Positions 48,506-56,414 of a DNA stretch of 64,000 nt are shown piece after piece; the stretch's first letter is position 1; the number at the start of each line of letters is the position of its first letter. This stretch comes from Pseudomonas triclosanedens (GTDB lineage: Bacteria; Pseudomonadota; Gammaproteobacteria; Pseudomonadales; Pseudomonadaceae). The position numbers were made by a program, and so were the translations under genes. The notes below the pieces were generated by a model that saw only the letters and a program-made list of their open reading frames with translations, was not told where the DNA came from and did no database searches. Location: assembly GCF_026686735.1 (NCBI RefSeq), contig NZ_CP113432.1, positions 496,001 to 560,000 of the forward strand, given 5' to 3'.

Positions 48506-48679
48506 CGAATCGGGGACTTCCGGGTGTCTGCCGCTCAGACTAGCGGATCGTTCCGGACGCGGCTATCGCAAGCGCGACAGTGTACGACGCCTCCCTGCTG
48601 GCACGCCGCTCGGCGGGGGCTCCAGGTCATCCGGCGGGCAACATTGCTCAAGCCCGGTCCGCCGGGCCTGATACCGGGG

Positions 48680-50056
48680 TCAGAGTATCCGCGCCTTGAA
48701 CGAACGGCCCTTGATCTTGCCTTCGTTGAAATGCTTCAAAGCCTGCCTGGCCGCATCACGTTCAACGGCGACGAAGGCCTGGAAATCGAAGATGGCGATC
48801 TTGCCGACCTGGGTGCCCTTGAGCCCGGCGTCACCGGTCAGTGCGCCGAGGATGTCGCCGGGGCGCAGCTTGTCCTTGCGCCCGCCGGCGATGGCCAGGG
48901 TGGTCATCGGCGGCAACAGCGGGGCGTCGTTGGCCTTGAGGAAATCGATGCGCTCCCAGTTGAGCGGGGCGCCTTGCAGGTCTTCGATCGCCTGGGCGCG
49001 GCTGGCCTCGGCGGGGGTGACCAGCGATAGCGCCAGGCCTTTCTCGCCAGCGCGGCCGCTGCGGCCGATGCGGTGCACATGGACCTGCGCATCACGCGAC
49101 AGCTCGACGTTGATCACCGCTTCCAGAGCGGCGATGTCCAGCCCGCGCGCGGCCACGTCGGTGGCCACCAGCACGCTGCAACTGCGGTTGGCGAACATGG
49201 TCAGCACCTGATCGCGCTCGCGCTGCTCCAGGTCGCCGTGCAACGCCAGGGCGGAAATCTTTCGCGCATTGAGCTGCTCCACTACTTCCATGCACTGCTG
49301 GCGGGTATGACAGAAGGCCACGCAGGACTGCGGGCGGAAGTGCTGCAGCAGGCGGACGACGGCATCGAGGCGCTGCCTGGGGTCGATCTCGTAGAAGTGC
49401 TGTTCGATCTGGCTGTCGTCGTGCAGAGCCTCCACTTCCACGCGCTCGGGGTTCTTCAGGAACTTTGCCGCCAACTGGCCGATTCCGTCGGGGTAGGTGG
49501 CGGAGAACAGCAGCGTCTGCCGGCGCGAGGGCAGTTGGCCGATGATGTCGGCGATGCTGTCGTAGAAGCCCATGTCGAGCATGCGGTCGGCTTCGTCGAG
49601 CACCAGGGTATTCAGCCCGTCGAGTTTCAACGTGCCGCGGCGCAGATGTTCCTGCACCCGGCCCGGCGTGCCGACCACCACGTGGGCGCCATGCTCCAGC
49701 GAACCGATCTGCGGGCCGAAGGGCACGCCGCCGCAGAGGGTCAGCACCTTGATGTTGTCGGCGGCGCGGGCCAGGCGGCGAATTTCCTTGGCCACCTGGT
49801 CGGCCAGTTCGCGGGTAGGGCAGAGCACCAGTGCCTGGCAGCCAAAGAAGCGTGGGTTCAGGGGGCTGAGCAGCCCGATGCCGAAGGCGGCGGTCTTGCC
49901 GCTGCCGGTCTTGGCCTGGGCGATGAGGTCGCGGCCCTTGAGGATCACCGGCAGCGCGGCGGCCTGGATCGGGGTCATTTCCCGGTAGCCGAGGGTGTCG
50001 AGGTTGGCCAGCAGATCGGCTGACAGGGGAAGGCTGGAGAATGCGGGCGTGGTCAC
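48680..50056 (-). CDS. dbpA: ATP-dependent RNA helicase DbpA
   Basis: DbpA is the DEAD-box helicase that helps 50S assembly by acting on 23S rRNA helix 92. The 458-residue product from the GTG at 50056 matches PA0455. Motifs in order: Q motif (YREMTPIQAAALPVIL), Walker A AKTGSGKT, DEAD box LVLDEADRMLDMGF, SAT LFSATYPDG, and HRIGRSGRAGEKG; the final 75 residues form the DbpA RNA-binding RRM (GDILGALTGDAGLKGTQVGKI). It is divergent from a cold-shock gene, fitting a common role in RNA structure control. Confidence 0.95.
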   Translation of the reverse strand: MTTPAFSSLPLSADLLANLDTLGYREMTPIQAAALPVILKGRDLIAQAKTGSGKTAAFGIGLLSPLNPRFFGCQALVLCPTRELADQVAKEIRRLARAADNIKVLTLCGGVPFGPQIGSLEHGAHVVVGTPGRVQEHLRRGTLKLDGLNTLVLDEADRMLDMGFYDSIADIIGQLPSRRQTLLFSATYPDGIGQLAAKFLKNPERVEVEALHDDSQIEQHFYEIDPRQRLDAVVRLLQHFRPQSCVAFCHTRQQCMEVVEQLNARKISALALHGDLEQRERDQVLTMFANRSCSVLVATDVAARGLDIAALEAVINVELSRDAQVHVHRIGRSGRAGEKGLALSLVTPAEASRAQAIEDLQGAPLNWERIDFLKANDAPLLPPMTTLAIAGGRKDKLRPGDILGALTGDAGLKGTQVGKIAIFDFQAFVAVERDAARQALKHFNEGKIKGRSFKARIL

Positions 50057-50376
50057 GGAGAGGGCCTGGTGAATCCTTTGGTCGCGCAGTGTAGCAGGGG
50101 ACGCTCCAAAGCGGGCTGAGATGCCGGTGCGGCAAGGGTTTGCGGCCACTCGTCAGAAATACCGGGAAGCGCATTCCGGGGATTTTTATCCAGATTCGCT
50201 TTCCGTAGATTTTTGTCGTAGAGTTTCCGAACTGTGTTTGCATGGGTCGCCGTCGATCGTGACCTGATGCGGTCGGTTATTCCACCCCGTCCTGCTCGAC
50301 TCCTTGTAACTCCTTGCAACTCAGTTCCTGGCCACTCACGTGGCTAATTTCCAAAATACGTTCCAAGGAGAACACC
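50057..50376. other. Divergent dbpA / cold-shock gene control region
   Basis: These 320 bases separate divergent starts. No gene is present. The right part contains an unusually AT-rich stretch (50190-50245), probably promoter DNA, then a tandem CTCCTTG repeat (50300-50320) complementary to the cold-shock Shine-Dalgarno sequence. Confidence 0.6.
50300..50370 (+). promoter_or_regulatory. Candidate RNA switch: two anti-SD copies facing the cold-shock ribosome-binding site
   Basis: CTCCTTGTAAC (50300-50310) and CTCCTTGCAAC (50310-50320) are each complementary at 10 of 11 positions to GTTCCAAGGAG (50360-50370), which contains the ribosome-binding site. Either copy could pair with and hide it, with a loop of 40-50 bases. 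That would suit temperature-dependent translation, if the transcript starts upstream of 50300. Confidence 0.5.
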
Positions 50377-50589
50377 ATGTCGAATCGTCAGAACGGCACC
50401 GTCAAGTGGTTCAACGAGACCAAGGGCTACGGCTTCATTACCCCGGAAAGCGGCCCGGACGTTTTCGTTCACTTCCGCGCTATCGAAGGTAACGGCTTCA
50501 AGACCCTGGCCGAAGGCCAGAAGGTCAGCTTCGAAGTCGTGCAGGGCCAGAAAGGCATGCAGGCCGAGCGCGTTCAGGTGATCAACTAA
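50377..50589 (+). CDS. CspA-family cold-shock protein
   Basis: A 70-residue OB-fold nucleic-acid chaperone with RNP1 KGYGFITP (17-24) and RNP2 DVFVHF (29-34 region), matching the PA0456 family. It melts secondary structure in RNA. AAGGAG lies six bases before the ATG; the frame upstream is leader, not protein. A perfect terminator follows. The leader can form an SD-hiding structure. Confidence 0.95.
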   Translation: MSNRQNGTVKWFNETKGYGFITPESGPDVFVHFRAIEGNGFKTLAEGQKVSFEVVQGQKGMQAERVQVIN

Positions 50590-50611
50590 GATCCCCTGGC
50601 GTCAGCCGAAG

Positions 50612-50641
50612 AACCCCGGATGGAAACATCCGGGGTTTTTT
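50612..50641 (+). terminator. Intrinsic terminator after the cold-shock gene
   Basis: AACCCCGGATG (50612-50622) pairs perfectly with 50627-50637 around GAAA, running into TTTTTTA. Confidence 0.92.
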
Positions 50642-50679
50642 ATTGCCTAACTGCCGTTGTCATATCGGAGTCGCCATCC

Positions 50680-51210
50680 ATGCCGTCGCCATGTTCCCGC
50701 CTGTTGATCGCCTGTCTGCTCGCCTCCGGCGCCACCGGCGTTTTTGCCGCCGACACCCCTGCTCCCACATCCGCGCAGCCCACCACCTGGGGCTGGGTCG
50801 AGACGCTCAAGCTGATGCCCGAGGATGCGGCGCTCAAGGCCAAGCTGGATACCGGCGCGCAAACCTCGACGATGGACGCCCGCAACATCACCCGGATCAA
50901 GAAGAACGGCGAGCGCTGGGTGCAGTACGACGTCATGGTCACCGACCCCACTACCGGCAAGGAAGTGCGCCTGCCCTTCGAGCGGCGCGTCGAACGGGTG
51001 CTGAAATTCAAGACGGCCGCTGGCCTCGAGCGCAGCCCGGTGGTGCTGATGGATGTGTGCCTGGGCGGCAAGGTCTACCGCGAGCAGTTCTCCCTGCGCG
51101 ACCGGCAGACCCTGGACTATCCGGTGCTGCTTGGCCGGCGCACGCTGGAGCACCTGGGCCCGGTGGACGCTTCGAAGACGCAGACCGCGACCCCAACCTG
51201 CAAACCCTGA
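50680..51210 (+). CDS. Exported retropepsin-like aspartic peptidase family protein (PF05618 type), copy 1
   Basis: A 176-residue exported protein of the family long labelled ATP-dependent zinc protease but with a retropepsin-like fold. The signal peptide is SRLLIACLLASGATGVFAA (6-24). The active-site-like triad appears in LKAKLDTGAQTSTMDARNI (Asp-Thr-Gly), and the family partner LDYPVLLGRRTLEHLG follows. Start: ATG at 50680 with CGGAG upstream; earlier codons overlap the terminator of the cold-shock gene. A paralogue lies at 55131-55658. The stop codon abuts the MFS stop with no gap. Counterpart of PA0457-type genes. Confidence 0.83.
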   Translation: MPSPCSRLLIACLLASGATGVFAADTPAPTSAQPTTWGWVETLKLMPEDAALKAKLDTGAQTSTMDARNITRIKKNGERWVQYDVMVTDPTTGKEVRLPFERRVERVLKFKTAAGLERSPVVLMDVCLGGKVYREQFSLRDRQTLDYPVLLGRRTLEHLGPVDASKTQTATPTCKP

Positions 51211-52647
51211 TCAGTGTTCGTTGACGTTGTTCTCCGGATCTACCCGGCGCGGCGTCGTGCGGCCATCCTCGGTGTTGAGCTGGAAGAAGATCGCCGCCGC
51301 CAGCATCGACAGCAGGCCGACGCTCAGGTAGGTCGCCTGGAAGGCCGAGAGCACATTGCCCTGGGCACTCTCCAGGTCACCATTGAAACCGCCCAGCAGC
51401 GCCGCCGCGCAGGCGATGCCAAGGCCGACCGACAACTGCATCACCACCGAAAGCAGGCTGTTGCCTGAGCTGGCGTTGTCGTCGCGCAGGTCGATCAGGG
51501 TCAAGGTGTTCATCGCGGTGAATTGCAGCGAGTTGATCCCGCCGAGCACGGCCAGTTGTACCAGCAGCAGGGCATACGGCGTGTTCTGGTCCACCAGGCC
51601 GAGGCTTGCGATCATCGCGCCGAGCAGCACCGTGTTGCCCACCAGCAGCCGGCGGTAGCCGAACAGCTCCAGCAGTGGCCTGGCCAGCGACTTGATGACC
51701 ATCGCCGCAAGCGCCATCGGGATCATGCTCATCCCTGCCTTGGACGGCGAGTAGCCAAGCCCGACCTGCAGCAGCAGCGGCGTCAGGAACGGCAGCGAGC
51801 CACTGCCCAGCCGTGCGAACAGGTTGCCCAGCACGCCCACGGCGAAGGTGCGGGTGCGGAACAGCGACGGCGGGAACAGCGGCGCTTCGATGCGCAGCGC
51901 GCGCAGCCAATAGGCCGCCAGCAGGACCAGTCCGCCGACCAGCAGCAGTACTACCCGCACGTGGGGCATGTGCAGTTCGCCCAGGCCCTCCAGGGCGATG
52001 GTGATCAACACCATCGCGCCGCCGAACAGCAGGAAGCCGATACCGTCGAAACGTGTTGCGCGCACGCCGTGCAGGTCCGGCATCAGGCGCAGGGCGACGA
52101 TGAAACCGATCAGCCCCACCGGCAGGTTGATCAGGAAGATCCAGTGCCAGCTGGCATATTCCACCAGCCAGCCGCCCATCGTCGGGCCGGCCAGCGGGCC
52201 GAGCAGGCCGGGGATGGTGACGAAGCTGAGGATCCGCACCAGCTCGCTGCGCGGGTAGACGCGCAGGATCACCAGGCGCCCCACCGGCATCATCAGCGCC
52301 CCGCCGATGCCCTGCACCACCCGCGCGGCGATCAGGGTGCCGAGGCTCGGTGAGAGCGCGCAGAGCAGCGAGCCGAGGCTGAACAGGAAGATCGCGAAGA
52401 GGAACACCCGGCGTGTGCCGAAGCGGTCGGAAATCCAGCCGGAGGAGGGAATCAGCAGCGCCACTGTGAGCAGGTAGGCGATCACCACGCCCTGCATGCG
52501 CAGCGGGTCCTCGTTCAGCGAGGTGGCCATGCTCGGTAGCGCGGTGTTGAGGATGGTGCCGTCCAGGGCCTGCATGAAGAAGGCGATTGCCACGAGCCAG
52601 GGCAGCAGTCGAGCCACACGAGGCGTCAGGATGAAAGGTTCGCTCAT
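51211..52647 (-). CDS. MFS drug exporter, DHA2 family (EmrB/QacA-like)
   Basis: A 478-residue major facilitator with about 14 hydrophobic helices, typical of the DHA2 group. Motif A-like SDRFGTRRVFLFAI follows helix 2 and the antiporter motif C region GLLGPLAGPTMGGWLVE is in helix 5; the start LVAIAFFMQALDGTILNTALPSMA carries the DHA2 D-G-T-I-N signature of helix 1. It probably exports hydrophobic compounds by proton antiport; no periplasmic adaptor gene is adjacent. Matches PA0458 in place. It is convergent with the retropepsin-like gene, sharing a TGATCA at the meeting point. Confidence 0.88.
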   Translation of the reverse strand: MSEPFILTPRVARLLPWLVAIAFFMQALDGTILNTALPSMATSLNEDPLRMQGVVIAYLLTVALLIPSSGWISDRFGTRRVFLFAIFLFSLGSLLCALSPSLGTLIAARVVQGIGGALMMPVGRLVILRVYPRSELVRILSFVTIPGLLGPLAGPTMGGWLVEYASWHWIFLINLPVGLIGFIVALRLMPDLHGVRATRFDGIGFLLFGGAMVLITIALEGLGELHMPHVRVVLLLVGGLVLLAAYWLRALRIEAPLFPPSLFRTRTFAVGVLGNLFARLGSGSLPFLTPLLLQVGLGYSPSKAGMSMIPMALAAMVIKSLARPLLELFGYRRLLVGNTVLLGAMIASLGLVDQNTPYALLLVQLAVLGGINSLQFTAMNTLTLIDLRDDNASSGNSLLSVVMQLSVGLGIACAAALLGGFNGDLESAQGNVLSAFQATYLSVGLLSMLAAAIFFQLNTEDGRTTPRRVDPENNVNEH

Positions 52648-52905
52648 GGTCGATCCATCGGTCGGGAATGGCTCTAGCTTAGGGAATATTTGCCAGTGGC
52701 GCTTGCCGTCTCGCCGGTACTGGTGCGACGAGGTCCTGCGACGGGTTGCCAGCGGTTCGGCGAAACCATCCGCTATGCTCGAACAGGACGCTCTGGACAG
52801 GCCGGTTGGCCGGTGCAGAGTACCCCGGCGATGGCGGAACGATGTCAGCGTCGCTCGGTCGATATATCGTCCGGCCGTTTGCCGGAGTACCCAGAGGAGT
52901 CAGCG

Positions 52906-53448
52906 ATGTCCGTCAAACCCCGTGTCACCCTCGCCCTGGCCGCCCTGCTGGCAGCCTCTTCCGCCTTCGCCTTCAACCTTGAAGATGCCGCCAAGGCGGT
53001 CTCAGGTGCGACCGGCGGCGATGTTTCGCAGGTTGCCACCACGCCGCAGACCAGCGGCCTGCTCGGTGCCCTGACCGGCCAGCTCGGCGTCAGCGACGAA
53101 CAGGCGCTCGGTGGCACCGGCGCGCTGCTCGGCCTGGCCAAGAACAAGCTTAGCGGCGGTGACTATTCGCAACTGATGAAGGCCGTCCCCGGCCTCGACA
53201 AGCTTTCCGGGAGCAGTGCGCTCGATGGGCTGGGCGGCCAGCTCGGCAATCTGGGGGGCGGTGCTTCCAGTGGGTTGCTGGGCAACGTCAGCAGCCTGGG
53301 CGATGTGAACAAGGCGTTCGGGGCTCTGGGCATGGACCAGGGCATGACCGGCAAATTCGCCAGCGTGCTGCTGGACTATTTCGGCAAGCAGGGGGTGAAC
53401 AGCCAACTGCTGAACAGCCTCGGCGGACTCTGGGGCGCAGGTGCCTGA
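52906..53448 (+). CDS. DUF2780 family exported protein, copy 1
   Basis: A 180-residue secreted protein (signal peptide 1-23, cleavage after AFA) that belongs to the DUF2780 group. The mature part is Gly/Ala/Leu-rich and helical: LLGALTGQLGVSDEQALGGTGALLGLAKNKL, a Gly-rich middle (LGGQLGNLGGGASSGLLG) and DVNKAFGALGMDQGMTGKFASVLLDYFGKQGV, ending SLGGLWGAGA. No enzyme motif. AGAGGAG precedes the ATG. A second copy follows 96 bases downstream. Function unknown. Confidence 0.8.
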   Translation: MSVKPRVTLALAALLAASSAFAFNLEDAAKAVSGATGGDVSQVATTPQTSGLLGALTGQLGVSDEQALGGTGALLGLAKNKLSGGDYSQLMKAVPGLDKLSGSSALDGLGGQLGNLGGGASSGLLGNVSSLGDVNKAFGALGMDQGMTGKFASVLLDYFGKQGVNSQLLNSLGGLWGAGA

Positions 53449-53494
53449 GTAGCCGCCCGCCGGCGCGGAACCGCCGCCGGCCTGCCAGGTCGAA

Positions 53495-53547
53495 TCGACG
53501 ACTCGGCCCCTGCCCGGGGCCGGGCTTCCCTTCCGGAGTCGTCGATG
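53495..53547 (+). promoter_or_regulatory. Hairpin burying the ribosome-binding site and start codon of the second DUF2780 gene
   Basis: TCGACGACTC (53495-53504) pairs perfectly with GAGTCGTCGA (53536-53545); the latter includes most of the GGAG box (53535-53538) and the A of the ATG. An inner GGCCCC/GGGGCC stem (53505-53510 with 53516-53521) lies within the loop. The structure should repress translation until it is opened. Confidence 0.6.
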
Positions 53548-54102
53548 TCCGCCAAATCCGCCGTTCTTCTGGCCGCCGCCTGGCTGGCCGTTTCCCCTGT
53601 GTTCGCCGCTACCTTCAGCGAAAGTGCCGAGCCTGCCGGCTCGCTCGAGGCGCCTGCGCAGGCGGCAGGCACCTTGCTGAACGACCTGACGCAGCAGTTG
53701 GGGGTGAGCGAGCAGCAGGCCATTGGGGGCACCGGCGCGTTGCTGGGATTGGCACTCAATACCCTGAAGGATGCGGACAGCGCGCAGTTGCAGAAGGCGA
53801 TGCCGGATATGCAGCAGCTCGCCGGCAACAGTTCGCTGGGCGACCTGGGTGGCGCGCTGGGCGGGCTCGGAGGCGCGGCCGCGCTCCTGGGTGGCATCAG
53901 CGACCTGCAGGACGTCGACCAGATATTTGCGGTGCTGGGAATGGACCAGTCGATGATCGGCCGCTTCGCCGGCGTGATCATGGATTACTTCGGCCAGCAG
54001 GGACTCAGCACTCAACTGCTGGGAACCCTGGCTGGACTATGGGGCGTGCCCGCCGCCGCATCGGCGGCGCCGGCCGCATCCGCCGCTGGCCGCGGCGCCT
54101 GA
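53545..54102 (+). CDS. DUF2780 family exported protein, copy 2
   Basis: A 185-residue paralogue of the preceding gene: signal peptide 1-21 (VSPVFA), then LLNDLTQQLGVSEQQAIGGTGALLGLALNTL, a Gly/Leu-rich middle (LGGALGGLGGAAALLGG), DVDQIFAVLGMDQSMIGRFAGVIMDYFGQQGLSTQLLGTLAGLWG, and an Ala/Ser/Pro tail unlike copy 1. The pair differ mainly in the middle and ends, so they are an old tandem duplication. GGAG is seven bases before the start but lies in a hairpin. Function unknown. Confidence 0.8.
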   Translation: MSAKSAVLLAAAWLAVSPVFAATFSESAEPAGSLEAPAQAAGTLLNDLTQQLGVSEQQAIGGTGALLGLALNTLKDADSAQLQKAMPDMQQLAGNSSLGDLGGALGGLGGAAALLGGISDLQDVDQIFAVLGMDQSMIGRFAGVIMDYFGQQGLSTQLLGTLAGLWGVPAAASAAPAASAAGRGA

Positions 54103-54109
54103 GCGGATA

Positions 54110-54994
54110 TCAGAACTCTTCGCGCAGTGCCGCGATGCGAGCATCCTTTTCTTCCCACAGGCGCGAGACCCACGCCTGCACGTACTGGCGGAATTGCGCG
54201 TCGTTCTCATAGTCGCCCTGCCATAGTGCGGGGTCGATCTCGCGCGGCTGGATATCCACGATCACCCGCGGTACGCGCCCGCACAGCAGGTCCCAGAAGC
54301 CCGGCAGCGGGCCTTTCGGATAGATCACGGTGACGTCCAGCAGGGTGTCGAGCTGCTCGCCCAGCGCCGCCAGCACGAACGCCACGCCGCCTGCCTTGGG
54401 ACGCAGCAGGTTCTTGTAGGGCGACTGCTGCTGGGCCCTTTTCGCCGGGGTGAAGCGGGTGCCTTCGAGGTAGTTCACCACGGTCACCGGCATGCGCTTG
54501 AACTTCTCGCAGGCCGCCTTGGTGATTTCCAGGTCCTTGCCCTTGAGCTCCGGGTGCCTGTCGAGGAACGCCTTGCTGTAGCGCTTCATGAAGGGGTAGT
54601 CGAGCGCCCAGAACGCGAGCCCCAGGAATGGCACCCAGATCAGCTCCTTCTTCAGGAAGAACTTGAAATACGGCGTCTTGCGGTTGAACGCCTGCACCAG
54701 GGCCGGGATGTCGACCCAGGACTGGTGGTTGCTGATCACCAGGTAGGAGGTGTCGCCGCGCAGGTCTTCGCCGCCACGGATGTCCCACACGGTGGGCGTC
54801 ATCAGCGCGAAGATGGCCTTGTCGATCTCGGCCCAGGTTTCGGCGATCCACATCACCCCGCGCGAGCAGGCGTCCTTGGCCGCCTGGCCGGGGGCGATCA
54901 GCTTGAGCAGTGCGATCAGCATCATCGGGCCGATCAGGATCAGGGTATTGAGCAGCAACAGGAGGCTGGCGATGACGCCGGACAGTGCCCGCAT
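54110..54994 (-). CDS. PlsC-family acyltransferase (YihG-like)
   Basis: A 294-residue membrane acyltransferase of the lysophosphatidate-acyltransferase superfamily. After one or two N-terminal membrane segments (about 8-35), the HX4D catalytic motif is in ISNHQSWVDIPAL and the substrate motif in VNYLEGTRFTP. The C-terminal part resembles YihG/acyltransferases of about 300 residues. It probably transfers acyl groups to lysophospholipid; specificity is unknown. I chose the ATG at 54994; upstream codons are not conserved. Convergent with the second DUF2780 gene. Confidence 0.86.
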   Translation of the reverse strand: MRALSGVIASLLLLLNTLILIGPMMLIALLKLIAPGQAAKDACSRGVMWIAETWAEIDKAIFALMTPTVWDIRGGEDLRGDTSYLVISNHQSWVDIPALVQAFNRKTPYFKFFLKKELIWVPFLGLAFWALDYPFMKRYSKAFLDRHPELKGKDLEITKAACEKFKRMPVTVVNYLEGTRFTPAKRAQQQSPYKNLLRPKAGGVAFVLAALGEQLDTLLDVTVIYPKGPLPGFWDLLCGRVPRVIVDIQPREIDPALWQGDYENDAQFRQYVQAWVSRLWEEKDARIAALREEF

Positions 54995-55130
54995 GGAGAT
55001 CCGATTCCTTGTGCGACGGTGGCGCGGCCATGATACGCAGACAAATCCTCGCACCCAAGCATGGCGGGTATGGCGAACCAATGGCCGCCATGCTAGTCCT
55101 ATGCGACATATCCCATCCCGGAGATTTCGC

Positions 55131-55658
55131 GTGAAACGCGCCCTCGCCCTGCTATCCCTGATTGCCCTGCCCAGCCTGGTGCTGGCCGCCGAACCCAGGC
55201 TCTATGGCCGCTACGAGTGGGTCAGCCTGCCCGAGCTGGACCGTACCCTGCAGGCGAAGATGGACACCGGTGCCTATACCTCGTCGTTGTCGGCCAAGGA
55301 CATCCAGATCTTCCAGCGAGACGGCGAAGACTGGGTGCGCTTCAAGCTGGCGACCAAGGACGGCGGCGACTCGGTTTACGAGCACAAGCTGCTGCGTATC
55401 TCCAAGATCAAGAACCGCGCCGAAGGCGCCGCCGAGGACGAGGAGGAGGACAGCAATCCCGGCCTCAGCCAGCGTCCGGTGATCGAATTGCCAGTGTGCC
55501 TGGGCGGCGACCAGCGCACCATCGAGGTCAACCTTACCGACCGCAGCCACTTCAATTACCCGTTCCTGATGGGAACCAAAGGGCTGCGCAAGTTCCACGC
55601 CGCGGTGGATCCGAGCGAACGCTTCGCCGCCGGCAAGCCAAGCTGTTCTGGCGGCTGA
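55131..55658 (+). CDS. Exported retropepsin-like aspartic peptidase family protein, copy 2
   Basis: A 175-residue exported paralogue of the protein at 50680-51210. Signal peptide 1-19 (ALALLSLIALPSLVLA); the Asp-Thr-Gly box lies in LQAKMDTGAYTSSLSAKDI and the partner in FNYPFLMGTKGLRKF. It differs by an acidic insertion (AAEDEEEDSNPG) near 105. The start is GTG at 55131 with CGGAG eight bases upstream; an ATG at 55101 lacks a box and would spoil the signal peptide. It ends 66 bases before creB; P. aeruginosa PA0462 holds the same place. Confidence 0.83.
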   Translation: MKRALALLSLIALPSLVLAAEPRLYGRYEWVSLPELDRTLQAKMDTGAYTSSLSAKDIQIFQRDGEDWVRFKLATKDGGDSVYEHKLLRISKIKNRAEGAAEDEEEDSNPGLSQRPVIELPVCLGGDQRTIEVNLTDRSHFNYPFLMGTKGLRKFHAAVDPSERFAAGKPSCSGG

Positions 55659-55724
55659 TGCCTGGATTGACGCGGTGCCGGCCTTGCGGCACCGTGCCGG
55701 CAGTTTCCACGGAGCGGGAATTCC

Positions 55725-56414
55725 ATGCCGCATATTCTCATCGTCGAAGATGAAGCTGCCATCGCCGACACGCTGCTCTACGCGCTACAGGCGGAAGGTT
55801 TCCAGGCCACCTGGCTGAGCCTGGCTGGCGCTGCGCTTGAGCGGTTGCAGCGCGAGAGCTTCGAGCTGGTCATCCTCGATGTCGGCCTGCCCGACATCAG
55901 CGGTTTCGAAGCCTGCAAACGGCTGCGGCGCTTTTCCGACGTACCAGTGATCTTCCTCACCGCTCGCGACGCCGAGATCGACCGCGTGGTGGGGCTGGAG
56001 ATCGGCGCAGACGACTACGTGGTGAAACCCTTCAGCCCCCGCGAAGTCGCCGCGCGGGTGAAAGCCATCCTCAAGCGCACCGCGCCGCGCGAGGTGCCGC
56101 CGCTTGGCGTGGCCGACATGGGGCCGTTCGCGGTGGACGAGGAGCGCTTCCAGATTCGCTACCACGGCCAGCCGCTCAACCTGACCCGCCACGAATTCCG
56201 CCTCCTGCAGACCCTGCTGGCGCGCCCGGAACGGGTGTTCAGCCGCGAGCAGTTGCTCGATGCGCTGGGTGTGGCCGTTGATGCCGGTTACGAGCGTAAC
56301 GTCGACAGCCACATCAAGAGCCTGCGCGCCAAGCTGCGCCTGGTGGATGCCGCCGCCGAACCGATCCAGACCCATCGCGGCCTGGGTTACAGCTACGCGC
56401 CGGACAAGAGCTGA
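55725..56414 (+). CDS. creB: Response regulator CreB
   Basis: CreB is the OmpR-type response regulator of the CreBC (BlrAB) system, which in Pseudomonas responds to PBP4 inhibition by beta-lactams and affects resistance, biofilm and fitness. The 229-residue protein has the acidic pocket EDE (8-10), phosphoacceptor Asp52 in LVILDVGLPD, Thr in FLTARDAE and Lys in VVKPFSPREV, then a winged-helix DNA-binding domain (YHGQPLNLTRHEFRLLQTLL). ACGGAGCG precedes the ATG. Its stop shares a base with the creC start. Confidence 0.96.
   Translation: MPHILIVEDEAAIADTLLYALQAEGFQATWLSLAGAALERLQRESFELVILDVGLPDISGFEACKRLRRFSDVPVIFLTARDAEIDRVVGLEIGADDYVVKPFSPREVAARVKAILKRTAPREVPPLGVADMGPFAVDEERFQIRYHGQPLNLTRHEFRLLQTLLARPERVFSREQLLDALGVAVDAGYERNVDSHIKSLRAKLRLVDAAAEPIQTHRGLGYSYAPDKS

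Noticed and set aside
50620..50679. Upstream start for the first retropepsin-like protein
   Set aside because: The added codons overlap the cold-shock terminator and remove the signal peptide from the N terminus; the ATG at 50680 has a proper box.
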